Assembly: GCA_003242885.1 (NCBI GenBank)
Contig: QKMZ01000003.1
Location: 434,001-498,000, forward strand
DNA length: 64,000 nt
Reading direction: 5' to 3'
Source of the DNA: Candidatus Melainabacteria bacterium
Lineage (GTDB): Bacteria > Cyanobacteriota > Vampirovibrionia > Obscuribacterales > Obscuribacteraceae
The position numbers and the translations under genes were made by a program. Under the pieces are notes generated by a model that had not been told where the DNA came from, did not search any database, and saw only the letters and a program-made list of their open reading frames with translations. Positions 51,017 to 59,808 of the stretch are shown here, piece after piece. Within the stretch, counting starts at the first letter, position 1. Each line of letters opens with the position of its first letter.

Positions 51017-51961
51017 ATGCGAACCCTGGTACTCGGAGCCGGCGCAACAGGCGGCTATTTTGGCGGCAGGTTACTGGAGACGGGAGCCGATGTGACTTTC
51101 CTTCTCCGCGCCCAGAGAGCAAAGGATTTACGCCAGCGCGGATTGTCCATAAAGAGCAAATATGGCGATAGTCATTTAACGGATCTGAAGATCATCGAAA
51201 AGGCGACAGAGCCTTTCGACCTGATTATCCTCTCCTGCAAAGCTTACGATCTTAAGAGTGCACTTGATGCAATCAGCGGAGCAGTTGGGGAAAAAACGGC
51301 AATACTTCCTCTTCTCAATGGAATGAGGCATTTTGAAGAACTAAAATCTCGCTTTGGAGAAGAACGCGTCGTCGGCGGATTTTGCATAATTGCAGCAACA
51401 ATGGATGCAGACGGAAACATTGCTCACTTGAATGACATGCACACCATAAAGTTCGGAGAACTCGATGGTAAGCCAAGCGAGCGCATTAGTACGATAGAAA
51501 AGATGTTCGAGCCCGCAAACTGTACATCAAAAGCAAGCGAGACAATCCTCGCAGACATCTGGGAAAAGTGGGTGATGATTTCTTCGCTTGCAGCACTAAC
51601 AACGTTGATGAGAGCCAATGTTGGGGAGGTCGCTCGCTCACCTGGCGGACCGGAGATTGCTACAAAACTCTTTGAAGAATGCGTAAGTGTTGCCCGTGCA
51701 CACGGATGCAATCCGCCTGATAGTTTCGTCAAAAACATGTGCGGAAGATTGTCGGACCCGACGTCGACGCTTGCGGCATCAATGTGCAGAGATGTTGAAC
51801 GCGGCAACAACGTTGAAGCGGATCAAATCATCGGCGACTTGATAGATAAAGCGAGAGAGAAAAATGTGGCGGTTCCAATTTTGGAAATCGCCTATTGCAA
51901 TGTCAAAGCATACGAGCAAAGACGCGCATCAGCAGCTCCTGTCCCTGCAGCCGTAAAATGA
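51017..51961 (+). CDS. panE: 2-dehydropantoate 2-reductase
   Basis: ApbA/PanE family: the NADPH-binding motif LGAGATGGYFGG is at residues 6-17, followed by the LSCKAYDL block, and the C-terminal helical domain has the conserved catalytic Lys context WEKWVMISSLAALTTLMR. It reduces ketopantoate to pantoate in coenzyme A synthesis; paralogues act on other 2-oxoacids, so substrate identity is probable, not certain. GAGGAG six nt before the ATG at 51017 sets the start. It is 12 nt from the convergent helicase. Confidence 0.85.
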   Translation: MRTLVLGAGATGGYFGGRLLETGADVTFLLRAQRAKDLRQRGLSIKSKYGDSHLTDLKIIEKATEPFDLIILSCKAYDLKSALDAISGAVGEKTAILPLLNGMRHFEELKSRFGEERVVGGFCIIAATMDADGNIAHLNDMHTIKFGELDGKPSERISTIEKMFEPANCTSKASETILADIWEKWVMISSLAALTTLMRANVGEVARSPGGPEIATKLFEECVSVARAHGCNPPDSFVKNMCGRLSDPTSTLAASMCRDVERGNNVEADQIIGDLIDKAREKNVAVPILEIAYCNVKAYEQRRASAAPVPAAVK

Positions 51962-51973
51962 CGAAAAGCTAGA

Positions 51974-53149
51974 TTATCTGCGGCCGCGACGGAATCGGCG
52001 CGCAGGAACGACTTTGCGCGCTTCCGGCTGCGCGCCGTTTGTCCCTGTGGACTCAAACTGTCTTCCAACAACCTTCTCAATGTCTCGTACAAGGTGACGC
52101 TGCTCTTCAGAGATGAATGAGACTGCTGTTCCAGACTTGCCGGCGCGACCGGTACGTCCGATTCTGTGGACGTAATCTTCCGGTGTGTCCGGAAGATCAT
52201 AATTGACCACGTGACTGATAGTCGGAATGTCCAGTCCGCGTGCAGCTACATCGGTAGCAACAAGTACTGCAATCTCACCGGTTCGAAATTTTTTCAGCGC
52301 GCGCTCTCGCTGCGACTGAGACAAATCACCGTGGATTTCCTCCGCAATGACCTTTGCGTCTTGCAAACGATCGCTAACCCAGCCGGCCTTACGCTTGGTG
52401 CGAGTAAATACAAGCACGGCTTCAGCGCCGAAATCGCTGAGCAGCTTCAGCAGAAGAGCATCTTTATTGAACTCAGTGACATGAACAAACTGTTGATCGA
52501 CTGATGCAGCATCAACGCGTTCTGTATTCACTTTGACGATCACAGGGTCTTCGGAAAACTCGTTGCTAAGCCTAGCTATACGATCATCAATAGTCGCAGA
52601 GAACATCAAAGTCTGACGTTCTTTATTCACCTTGGAAATAATTCGCCGAACCTGAGGCATAAAACCGAGATCGAGAAGTCGGTCGGCTTCATCAAGCACC
52701 AACATTTCGACGTTGCTCAAGTCGACAGCTTTGCGCTCTAGGTAATCGTTGAGTCTGCCTGGGGTTGCAACAATAATGTCGACATTTCCACGCAGCGAAC
52801 GTAATTGCTGATCCATACCTGCGCCACCATACAAGGTGACCACTTTCAACTTCAAATTCTTGCTGAATATTTTGAACTGTGAGCTTACTTGCACAGCCAG
52901 TTCGCGTGTGGGAACTAAGACTAGCGCTCTGGGCTTATCACCTGGTTCTTGCAAGCACTCAACAATCGGCAGCCCAAATGCGGCGGTCTTGCCAGAGCCT
53001 GTTTCAGCAGAGGCAAGCAGATTGTGTCCGTCCAGAATTACACCGATAGTTCGTCTTTGAATTGTTGTTGGTTCGCTAATTCCCGCATCCTGCAGGGCCG
53101 CCAAAACCGGCTTGGACAAGCCAAGCTCCGCAAATTTCTGCAATGTCAA
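51974..53149 (-). CDS. rhlE: DEAD-box RNA helicase, RhlE-like
   Basis: All helicase motifs are present: Q motif (GISEPTTIQ), Walker A AETGSGKT, PTRELA, ATPGRL, VLDEADRLLDLGF, SAT, ATDVAARGLDI and HRIGRTGRAG. The short basic tail (ARRFRRGRR) suits RNA binding. It unwinds short RNA duplexes, for instance in ribosome assembly or decay. The start is TTG at 53149 or the TTG at 53143; AAGGA is better placed for the latter. Confidence 0.93.
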   Translation of the reverse strand: MTLQKFAELGLSKPVLAALQDAGISEPTTIQRRTIGVILDGHNLLASAETGSGKTAAFGLPIVECLQEPGDKPRALVLVPTRELAVQVSSQFKIFSKNLKLKVVTLYGGAGMDQQLRSLRGNVDIIVATPGRLNDYLERKAVDLSNVEMLVLDEADRLLDLGFMPQVRRIISKVNKERQTLMFSATIDDRIARLSNEFSEDPVIVKVNTERVDAASVDQQFVHVTEFNKDALLLKLLSDFGAEAVLVFTRTKRKAGWVSDRLQDAKVIAEEIHGDLSQSQRERALKKFRTGEIAVLVATDVAARGLDIPTISHVVNYDLPDTPEDYVHRIGRTGRAGKSGTAVSFISEEQRHLVRDIEKVVGRQFESTGTNGAQPEARKVVPARRFRRGRR

Positions 53150-53654
53150 TTTTCCTTTGTCTTCAAACTTCTTGTCTCAGTGGCTCACTGCCAGCTGTTT
53201 CCAAATAGCCGCGCCGCTTGCGCTATGAAATGAACTTCTAAATCTGAGTTCGTCGTAGCCCGCTGGGCTAATTTACCGTCATGACATTTATGAGCCGCTA
53301 GGGACCTCACCTGCCAAGATCAACCTCAGTATGCCACGAAAACGCCCGAATGTCAAAACTGGCGGGCGATTTAGTTAATGCTGCATAGTAATTAAGGGCG
53401 CTGGAACCTTTCAAAGCCTCACCGGTCGTTCAATTAGGTCGATTCAAGACTGTTTACGTGGGCTAAGGGCTGAAGAGTTGAAACTTTATCAGGCTCTCAA
53501 GAGAGCAAAAGCCGACAAACCCGCACAGAGCTAGCCTTTACGAAATACCCGTTTTCGGGAATACACGGATTTGAGTGCTGGGCAATAGAATGATAGGAAG
53601 GCGCGAAAGCGAAATGACAACCGCTGCGCCGGTTAATGGACAAGAGAGGGTTTT
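53150..53654. other. Intergenic region between helicase and phosphatase genes
   Basis: No gene is supported. An open frame (about 53394-53532) ending KLYQALKRAKADKPAQS lacks a start codon and ribosome site. An inverted repeat CGCCCG/CGGGCG (53343-53368) with TTTT on its minus side may be a terminator. The promoters of both flanking divergent genes should lie here, but none is clear. Confidence 0.4.
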
Positions 53655-54437
53655 ATGGTCAATTTGACCTGGAAGAGCGCAGGCGTTACCGATGTGGGGC
53701 TGAAGCGCAAAGACAACCAGGACAATTTTTATATAAGCGAAGATGAACGTTGCCTGGTCGTCTGCGACGGCGTCGGCGGCGAAACCGGTGGGGCACTCGC
53801 CAGCCGGTTGGCGGTGGAAACAGTCGAAACACTCTGGCTTTCAGAAAAACCCACTTTATCCGACCCGGAAGCGGTTGAAGCCTGGATGAGGCGTGCAGTC
53901 GCAGAGGCCAACACATCAGTAAAGCAAGCAGCCGATGCCAGCGACGACAAAAAGACGATGGGAACTACCATTGTGATGGCGGTATTTGGCGAAGAAGGCT
54001 TATTGCACATCGCGCACGCCGGCGATTCGAGAACAACGCTAGTACGCGATGGAAAGGCTGATGTTCTGACCATAGACCACTCGGTGGTAATGGAGATGCA
54101 CTTGCGCGGACAGTTGACGCTCGATCAGTGCGCTGTTAATCCGTACAGAAATTTGATTACGAGATGCCTCGGCCACGAGGAGAATGTTGAAGTCGACTAT
54201 TCGACGAAGCAGTTGCAAGACAAAGACTGGATCATACTTTGCACTGATGGACTCTCGGAAGTTGTGAAGCCTGATGAGCTTGGCCCGACGGTCGCCAATC
54301 ACACGGTTCCTAAAGAAGCGTGTGACGAGCTGCTGAAGATGGTTTTGGATAGAAACGCACCGGACAATGTCACCATTATCGCGGTCGAATACAAGGAAGT
54401 CGAAGCGCAAGTGCCGACTACAGCCGACTCGAAGTAG
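53655..54437 (+). CDS. PP2C-type Ser/Thr protein phosphatase
   Basis: A complete bacterial PP2C (Stp-like) domain, 260 residues: VGLKRKDNQDN, VVCDGVGGETGG (metal-binding Asp/Gly), TMGTT, AHAGDSR, ITRCLGH, CTDGLSEVV and the final DNVTII. Needs Mn/Mg and reverses Ser/Thr phosphorylation, so it is the natural partner of the Hanks kinase at 30071, though 21 kb away. GAGAGGG precedes the ATG by 4 nt. Cytosolic, no membrane segment. Confidence 0.93.
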   Translation: MVNLTWKSAGVTDVGLKRKDNQDNFYISEDERCLVVCDGVGGETGGALASRLAVETVETLWLSEKPTLSDPEAVEAWMRRAVAEANTSVKQAADASDDKKTMGTTIVMAVFGEEGLLHIAHAGDSRTTLVRDGKADVLTIDHSVVMEMHLRGQLTLDQCAVNPYRNLITRCLGHEENVEVDYSTKQLQDKDWIILCTDGLSEVVKPDELGPTVANHTVPKEACDELLKMVLDRNAPDNVTIIAVEYKEVEAQVPTTADSK

Positions 54438-54552
54438 ACTTATTGCCGGAATACCGTAAACTGATAAGCGGTTCACTCATTTGAGGGTTAGCCGAGGTTT
54501 GCAACGTGCCGGATAACTCAGGTTCGCTCAAGACATTTGTCTCTCAAAATCA

Positions 54553-55191
54553 ATGACAAAGAAGCAGACCAAATCAAAAATCAAAATCTTGCTCGTTGAA
54601 GATCACGAAGCAACACTTAAGGGGTTGCGCAGCGAACTGTCTGCCGAAGCAGATTTTGAAGTCGCTGGAATCGCCACCACCAGCGAAGAAGGATTGAACC
54701 TCGCAAAAAATCTGCATCCCAATATTGTCTTACTCGATTTGCATCTGCCCGACTCGGAAGGTCCAAAGTCGCTCACCGAGTCATTTTGCGCGCTACAAGA
54801 CACACGAGTAATTGTTTTCTCCGGTGATGCACGCGCCGCAATTTTGCAGATAGTTTTGCAAACAGGCGTATCCGGGTACCTCCTAAAGTCAGAGCCCATC
54901 GCGAAAGTTGCCGACGCGATAAGGCAGGTGGCAGCTGGCAACGTGCCTGTCATTTCTGCCGAACTCGACAAAACGCAACATCCAAAAGTCACAGGTGCAG
55001 AGCAGCACTTGCTCACACTGTTGGCGCGCGGAATGAAGTATCAAGAGATTGGCGAAAAGCGTTTTACATCGCCCGAGACAGTGCGCAAACAAGTTGATGC
55101 ACTGTTGGACAAGCTGGGTGTCGAAAGCAGAGAGGCGCTCATCGCCTGGGCTGTCGACAATGGTTATGGCAAACTGGATCCTGCACCATGA
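54553..55191 (+). CDS. NarL/FixJ-family response regulator
   Basis: Receiver domain (LLVEDHEATLKG, phospho-Asp D62 in LLDLHLPD, Thr/Ser and LLKSE lysine) followed by a LuxR-type helix-turn-helix (LLARGMKYQEIGEKRFTSP, ETVRKQVDALLDKLG). The ATG start is preceded by no strong ribosome site. The 3' end overlaps the next kinase gene by ATGA, so the pair is translationally coupled and almost surely cognate. DNA target unknown. Confidence 0.92.
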   Translation: MTKKQTKSKIKILLVEDHEATLKGLRSELSAEADFEVAGIATTSEEGLNLAKNLHPNIVLLDLHLPDSEGPKSLTESFCALQDTRVIVFSGDARAAILQIVLQTGVSGYLLKSEPIAKVADAIRQVAAGNVPVISAELDKTQHPKVTGAEQHLLTLLARGMKYQEIGEKRFTSPETVRKQVDALLDKLGVESREALIAWAVDNGYGKLDPAP

Positions 55192-56360
55192 GCAAGCTGG
55201 AAAACAAACAACGCGAAGAAGCCTCAGAAGTTTTGCTGAATTCTCTGCAAGAGTTTTTCACGCTTCTGGGCAAACGATACAACTCGACAGTGCACGATGA
55301 GTTGCTCAAAATGACGACGCAGCGCGTCATCGTTGCAGACGGTGTGGAAAACGCACCCAAGCGCTTGGTGGTGGCAACATCGCAATGGGCGCTCAGTATG
55401 CGCGGTCGCGCGGGACTTGTTGAAGCCTTTATTTTGCCGGCGACGGAATTGATGAATTTGCCCAGCAGCGAATTGCCGTCACGCGCAAAGCTCACGCTGC
55501 GAGTACATGATGGCGGCTCAGGCGCTTGGATGGTGAACGATGTCATCGTCACAGGTGACGAGATGAATGCGCTAATGCGCGGATTATTCAAAGATGTCGT
55601 CGGGCGCACTCGCCATGACTTCGATGACATGCCCGAACCGATGCGGTTGATTGCAGGAGGGCAAAGCTTTGCCGGAACCGTCAGATCGCTCGTTGCAGAA
55701 AAGCATGCGCTTGTACAAAAAATCGTCGACCAGCAAGAAGCGATTCAGAATAATCTTGCACGCGATCTGCATGACGTGGTTCTTGGCAATGTGATGCTTC
55801 TGAGAAGATCTGTCTCTGGCGGCAAGCCATTGTCAACAGAAGAAGCAGTTTCGGTACTGGACGAAATTGCCAAGAGGTTGCGCGATGTGTGCCAGGAGTT
55901 GTCACCACGCGATCTGAAAGACTGCGGCTTACGTCCGATGATTGAAGAGCTTTGCAATAGTCTGTCCACTAGAGTTGGCTGCAGGACTAATTTTGTTTGC
56001 CCTCCGGTGCTTCCTGACTTTCCGCAGGAGGTTTCACTCCACATCTATAGAATAGCGCAGGAATGTTTCAACAACATAGCCAAACACGCGTCAGCTTCTG
56101 AAGTGACGCTGTCCATTGAGCTTATCCAGAAGGTTTTTACTATGACTATCGCCGATAACGGCGTCGGGTATGACACGGAAAAGCCAGCTCCGCGAACCCG
56201 CACAGGCGGCAGCGGCTCAAGTATCATCCGTGAACGCTCTGAATTAATCGCGTGCATTTACCCGGCCAGAGTTTGGTTTGATTCGCAACAAGGAAAAGGC
56301 GCCAAGCTGACTTTGGAGATTTTGGTATCCAGCGAACCAGGTCAAAACAAAGCAGAGTAG
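55188..56360 (+). CDS. Soluble NarX/DegS-type sensor histidine kinase
   Basis: HisKA_3 dimerisation domain with phospho-His near 195 (ARDLHDVV), preceded by a coiled coil (LVQKIVDQQEAIQNN), then a HATPase_c domain (AQECFNNIAKHA, ADNGVGY, GSSIIRERSELI). The first 160 residues form an input region I cannot assign (blocks VVATSQWALSMRGRAG, TLRVHDGGSGAWM). No membrane span, so it senses something cytosolic or through a partner. Overlaps the response regulator gene by 4 nt. Confidence 0.88.
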   Translation: MSKLENKQREEASEVLLNSLQEFFTLLGKRYNSTVHDELLKMTTQRVIVADGVENAPKRLVVATSQWALSMRGRAGLVEAFILPATELMNLPSSELPSRAKLTLRVHDGGSGAWMVNDVIVTGDEMNALMRGLFKDVVGRTRHDFDDMPEPMRLIAGGQSFAGTVRSLVAEKHALVQKIVDQQEAIQNNLARDLHDVVLGNVMLLRRSVSGGKPLSTEEAVSVLDEIAKRLRDVCQELSPRDLKDCGLRPMIEELCNSLSTRVGCRTNFVCPPVLPDFPQEVSLHIYRIAQECFNNIAKHASASEVTLSIELIQKVFTMTIADNGVGYDTEKPAPRTRTGGSGSSIIRERSELIACIYPARVWFDSQQGKGAKLTLEILVSSEPGQNKAE

Positions 56361-56470
56361 TAAACTCTCACACATCCTTTCGGCGACCTTGCGATAATGG
56401 TCATATATTGAAGTGCTTCGGCGCTGCGTGTTAGCGTTAATTTCAAAATGGAGAATATAGGAGCTTGACT

Positions 56471-57271
56471 TTGGTACAAGGACTGCTGATCACACTTGGT
56501 GTAGTAATAATTTCGGTCCTCGGGTTGCTCGTCGCAAGAAGATGGCTCGACAAATACCATCCGGAGCTTAAAGGTCAGCACGATATCACCGACCCGTATT
56601 CTCAGTTTGTGGCCATGCTTTTCGCTGTGCTACTCGGTTTTATGGTGGCAGATTCAATGCAACGCTTCGGCGAAGCAAGAGAGACCGTACAACAAGAGGC
56701 ATCCTCTCTGGCTAACGTATTTCGCCTTGCCGAAGGCTTGCCAAAAGCCAACCACGATAGATTACGCGATCTTTGCTACAAGTATGCATATGAAGTAGTC
56801 AATGACGAATGGGCGATGCTTGCGCTGCACAAAGATAGCCCCAAAGCTTGGGTTATCTATAGACAATTGTGGAACGTCTGCACCACATACGAGCCGACTA
56901 CTCAGCGGCAGAGCAATACTCAGACCGCGCTTTTAGATGCGATGGAAAGTCTCGGCAACAGTCGAAGAATGCGTATCGAAGCTCTCCACGCTGGACTACC
57001 GAAAGTCCTATGGGCAGTGCTTTTCCTCGGTGGAGCAGCAACCATTCTCTTCACTTATTTCTTCGCTGCAGAAAACCTGAGAATTCAAATAATCATGGTT
57101 TCTATGGTTAGTCTGGTCATTTGCTTGAACCTCTTCTTGCTGGCTTCATACGACGATCCATTCAATGGCGATGTGCGGGTCACGCCGTCTGCATTTGAAA
57201 CCCAGCTGAATCTATTCAAACTAGAGCAAGACCTGGAAGCCAAAGCAGGCATCGTCACGCCGACCAACTAG
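56471..57271 (+). CDS. DUF4239 membrane protein
   Basis: Four hydrophobic segments: two near the N-terminus (LLITLGVVIISVLGLLV and FVAMLFAVLLGFMVAD) and two late (VLWAVLFLGGAATILFTYFF and IQIIMVSMVSLVICLNLFLL), with a helical soluble loop between. This matches the DUF4239/bestrophin-like family; a channel role has been suggested for relatives, but the function here is unknown. The start is TTG at 56471, with AGGAG 7 nt upstream (the TTG at 56465 is too close to it). Confidence 0.8.
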   Translation: MVQGLLITLGVVIISVLGLLVARRWLDKYHPELKGQHDITDPYSQFVAMLFAVLLGFMVADSMQRFGEARETVQQEASSLANVFRLAEGLPKANHDRLRDLCYKYAYEVVNDEWAMLALHKDSPKAWVIYRQLWNVCTTYEPTTQRQSNTQTALLDAMESLGNSRRMRIEALHAGLPKVLWAVLFLGGAATILFTYFFAAENLRIQIIMVSMVSLVICLNLFLLASYDDPFNGDVRVTPSAFETQLNLFKLEQDLEAKAGIVTPTN

Positions 57272-57300
57272 ACAACAGGTTTTGAATCTTAACGAGACTT

Positions 57301-57657
57301 CTATTTCAGCAGAGGGCGAATGTTTTCCACCGGCCGCCCTAAGACTGCCTTATCGCCGCGCTCAACAATTGGCCTCTGAATGAGCTCGGGATGTTTTACC
57401 ATCAACGCGATAATCTCTTTATCGCTCAGTTCAGCCTTTGCCAAACCTAAATCCTTGTATGTTGCTTCGCTGGTGCGCAAAAGGTCGCGCGCTGGAATGC
57501 TCATCTTTTTGAGCAGTTCAGTCAGTTTGGTCTGAGAAAGCGGCTGAACATAATAGTTGATTTTCTCGTAATCGGCTCCCGCTTCCCGCAATATTTTGTC
57601 CACCTCGCGGCACTTACTGCAGGTCGGTTTTTCGTAGACAGTGATTTTTTCTTTCAT
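57301..57657 (-). CDS. arsC: ArsC/Spx-family thioredoxin-fold reductase
   Basis: A 118-residue ArsC-fold protein: YEKPTCSKCREV with a CxxC pair, then LRTSEATYKDLGL and the conserved RPIVERGDKAVLGRP segment with the Arg used by arsenate reductases. It could reduce arsenate with glutaredoxin or act as a Spx-like regulator or YffB-type protein; no ars operon surrounds it. GAGAGG lies 7 nt before the ATG at 57657, which excludes the longer frame to 57687. Confidence 0.82.
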   Translation of the reverse strand: MKEKITVYEKPTCSKCREVDKILREAGADYEKINYYVQPLSQTKLTELLKKMSIPARDLLRTSEATYKDLGLAKAELSDKEIIALMVKHPELIQRPIVERGDKAVLGRPVENIRPLLK

Positions 57658-57703
57658 GAGAAGACCTCTCAGGACGCAAGCGGTCACAATGTTATCACTG
57701 CTT

Positions 57704-57725
57704 GTTCACCTGACGTTCACTTGTC
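57704..57725 (+). promoter_or_regulatory. PHO-box-like 11-bp direct repeat upstream of uvdE
   Basis: GTTCACCTGAC followed directly by GTTCACTTGTC: two GTTCAC cores with an 11-bp period, as in PhoP/RegX3-type direct-repeat units of Actinobacteria. The same core and period occur at 58731-58752. It lies between the divergent arsC and uvdE genes. Confidence 0.4.
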
Positions 57726-57759
57726 TATGTCAAGCTGAAAAGTGCGAAATGGTACGTGT

Positions 57760-58707
57760 ATGCAAAAGAAAGTGCGAAAAGGTGAAAAACCATCAGTCCG
57801 ACCAGAATTAGGTTTGGTCTGTATCTCATTCGGTGAAGACATTCGTTATCGAACCGTGACCAGAACGCGCTATTTGTCTTTAGGTGAAGAGGAGCGAGTG
57901 CGTGTACTTTCGAGTATTTACTCGGATAACTTAGAGATGCTAGCGAAAGCACTGAACTTCTGCCAAGAGCGCAAGATCAAGCTTTATCGCATGCCTTCAT
58001 CTATCTTCCCTTTCGCAGACACACCTGAAGGTCTGACAATACTTCAGACATTTGCAAAACAACTCTCAAAAATCGGCAGCGCAGCCGGAAGCCTTGGTGT
58101 ACGTATCGTTGCCCACCCGGACCAGTTTGTTGTGCTCAGCTCCGACTCGCGGCAAGTCATTGACAATAGTATTACGGTGCTTCAGATGCACGCCGATATT
58201 TTCGACATGATGGGGCTATCCAGAAGCGCTTACAACGCCATCATTATTCATGGCGGCAAAAGAGGCAACGAGGAAATTCTCAAACGTACTATCAATGAGC
58301 TTCCCGAGACTATTCGCAGCCGCTTGACCCTGGAGAATGACGAAATTTCATATTCGTCTAACACAATTCTTTCAATCTGTTGCGAGACTGGCCTGAGCAT
58401 GATTTTTGACGCTCATCACCATCTGATCATGGAAAAATGCCGCGATTACACTGATCCAGGAATTAGAAAAGCAATGGAAGCAGCACGCAGCACCTGGCAC
58501 CCAAACGAAGACTGGCAGCTAGTCCATATTTCCAATGGCACAACCGGGCTTCACGACCGCAGGCACAGCGATTTCATCGAGGTGATGCCGGATTGCTTTG
58601 CCGACGTCGGCTGGATAGAAGTAGAAGCGCGCGGAAAAGAACTTGCCATCGAAAAAATTCGCACCTTCTGGGCCCCCGCCCAAACACCCAATACAGCCCT
58701 TGTTTAG
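57760..58707 (+). CDS. uvsE: UV damage endonuclease UvdE/UvsE
   Basis: TIM-barrel UV-damage endonuclease, about 315 residues, with family blocks ELGLVCISF, KLYRMPSSIFPFAD, VAHPDQFVVL, IIHGGKRGNE, LTLENDE, DAHHHLIMEK and EVEARGKELAIEK. Metal-ligating His, Glu and Asp residues are in place. The enzyme nicks DNA 5' of photoproducts and starts alternative excision repair. The start is the ATG at 57760; a GTG at 57742 is possible. A direct repeat resembling a PHO box lies upstream. Confidence 0.93.
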   Translation: MQKKVRKGEKPSVRPELGLVCISFGEDIRYRTVTRTRYLSLGEEERVRVLSSIYSDNLEMLAKALNFCQERKIKLYRMPSSIFPFADTPEGLTILQTFAKQLSKIGSAAGSLGVRIVAHPDQFVVLSSDSRQVIDNSITVLQMHADIFDMMGLSRSAYNAIIIHGGKRGNEEILKRTINELPETIRSRLTLENDEISYSSNTILSICCETGLSMIFDAHHHLIMEKCRDYTDPGIRKAMEAARSTWHPNEDWQLVHISNGTTGLHDRRHSDFIEVMPDCFADVGWIEVEARGKELAIEKIRTFWAPAQTPNTALV

Positions 58708-58730
58708 ATTTCGAACCGCGAGTTCAGCCG

Positions 58731-58752
58731 GTTCACAGCTCGTTCACGCTTG
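58731..58752 (+). promoter_or_regulatory. PHO-box-like 11-bp direct repeat upstream of the lipid operon
   Basis: GTTCACAGCTC followed directly by GTTCACGCTTG, the same 11-bp period as at 57704; a further GTTCAG half-site begins 9 bp upstream (58722). It ends 12 nt before the desaturase ATG, a tight position that would put the transcription start at or very near the start codon. Confidence 0.4.
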
Positions 58753-58764
58753 GAAACTACGCTG

Positions 58765-59808
58765 ATGGTGGAAACTCATACCCAGGAGATCAATGCGGTG
58801 AGTTGTGGAAGGAGCGACTTGCTGTCGCGTGCGCGAAATTCTCTGTCGAACTTTATTCGATCGCTTGATTCAGATTACTTTGCAGAAGGCGCCGACGTTG
58901 TTCGTGCGAGAGCTAAAACAGTTGAGCTGTCTCGATGTATTCCTTTTATCGCACTGCATGCTGCATGTCTAGCGGCATTCTGGGTTAGACCGAGCGTTTT
59001 CACTTTGTTTGTCGCAATCAGTCTTTACTGGCTGCGGATGTTTGCAATAACCGGCTTTCACCACCGCTATTTCTCGCATCGTTCATTCTCGACTTCTCGA
59101 TTCATGCAATTTATTTTTGCAGTATGGGGAGCCACGTCTGGACAACGTGGACCATTATGGTGGGCGGCACACCATCGCACTCACCACAGAGAATCAGACA
59201 AAGAAAATGATGTGCACTCTCCCGTACAAAGAGGTTTTCTCTGGTCACACATAGGCTGGATAACGTCCAGTGCAAACATACCAACCGACTACAGCGCAAT
59301 TCCTGACCTAACCAAATACCCAGAACTGGTCCTCGTCAATCGATTTGATTGGGTGCCTCCATTTCTCTTGGCACTCACACTTCTTATTGTCGGGGACATG
59401 CTCAGACTATCCTGTCCACAGTTACATACATCAGGGCCACAGCTCTTGGTCTGGGGATTTTTCGTCAGCACGGTGGTTCTGTTTCACGGAACCTGCTGCA
59501 TAAACTCGGTCGGGCACATTTTTGGCAGCAGACGATTTGCAACCGACGATGAAAGCAAAAACAATTTAGCTCTAGCGTTGATCACCCTTGGTGAAGGGTG
59601 GCACAACAACCATCATCGATTCCCGGGAGCTGCGCGACAAGGCATTTTTTGGTGGGAAATCGATGTCACCTACTATGTCCTGCGTGTGATGGAGACAGTC
59701 GGGTTGGTAACCGATCTGCGCAAACACCCTGAAGAGGCAAAACAACCTCCTCACAAAATTACACCGCCATCTGAAATTGAATCGGACAAGCAGGAGATTG
59801 CTGTATGA
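58765..59808 (+). CDS. Acyl-CoA/acyl-lipid desaturase, first gene of the lipid operon
   Basis: A second membrane di-iron desaturase: boxes HRYFSH (100-105), HRTHH (137-141) and HNNHH near 270, with hydrophobic segments about 57-98, 110-125 and 195-235. Compared with the desaturase at 32633 it has 60 more N-terminal residues, including an extra membrane pair. It probably supplies the cis-unsaturated acyl chain that the downstream methyltransferase modifies. The ATG at 58765 was preferred over the TTG at 58750. The stop overlaps the next start (ATGA). Confidence 0.88.
   Translation: MVETHTQEINAVSCGRSDLLSRARNSLSNFIRSLDSDYFAEGADVVRARAKTVELSRCIPFIALHAACLAAFWVRPSVFTLFVAISLYWLRMFAITGFHHRYFSHRSFSTSRFMQFIFAVWGATSGQRGPLWWAAHHRTHHRESDKENDVHSPVQRGFLWSHIGWITSSANIPTDYSAIPDLTKYPELVLVNRFDWVPPFLLALTLLIVGDMLRLSCPQLHTSGPQLLVWGFFVSTVVLFHGTCCINSVGHIFGSRRFATDDESKNNLALALITLGEGWHNNHHRFPGAARQGIFWWEIDVTYYVLRVMETVGLVTDLRKHPEEAKQPPHKITPPSEIESDKQEIAV

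Noticed and set aside
53394..53532. Open frame ending KLYQALKRAKADKPAQS
   Set aside because: No ATG, GTG or TTG start in a useful place and no ribosome site; kept only as a note in the intergenic entry.
57684..57692. GTCACAATG resembling the LRV promoter box
   Set aside because: The CTGGGCAA half is missing at the right distance.
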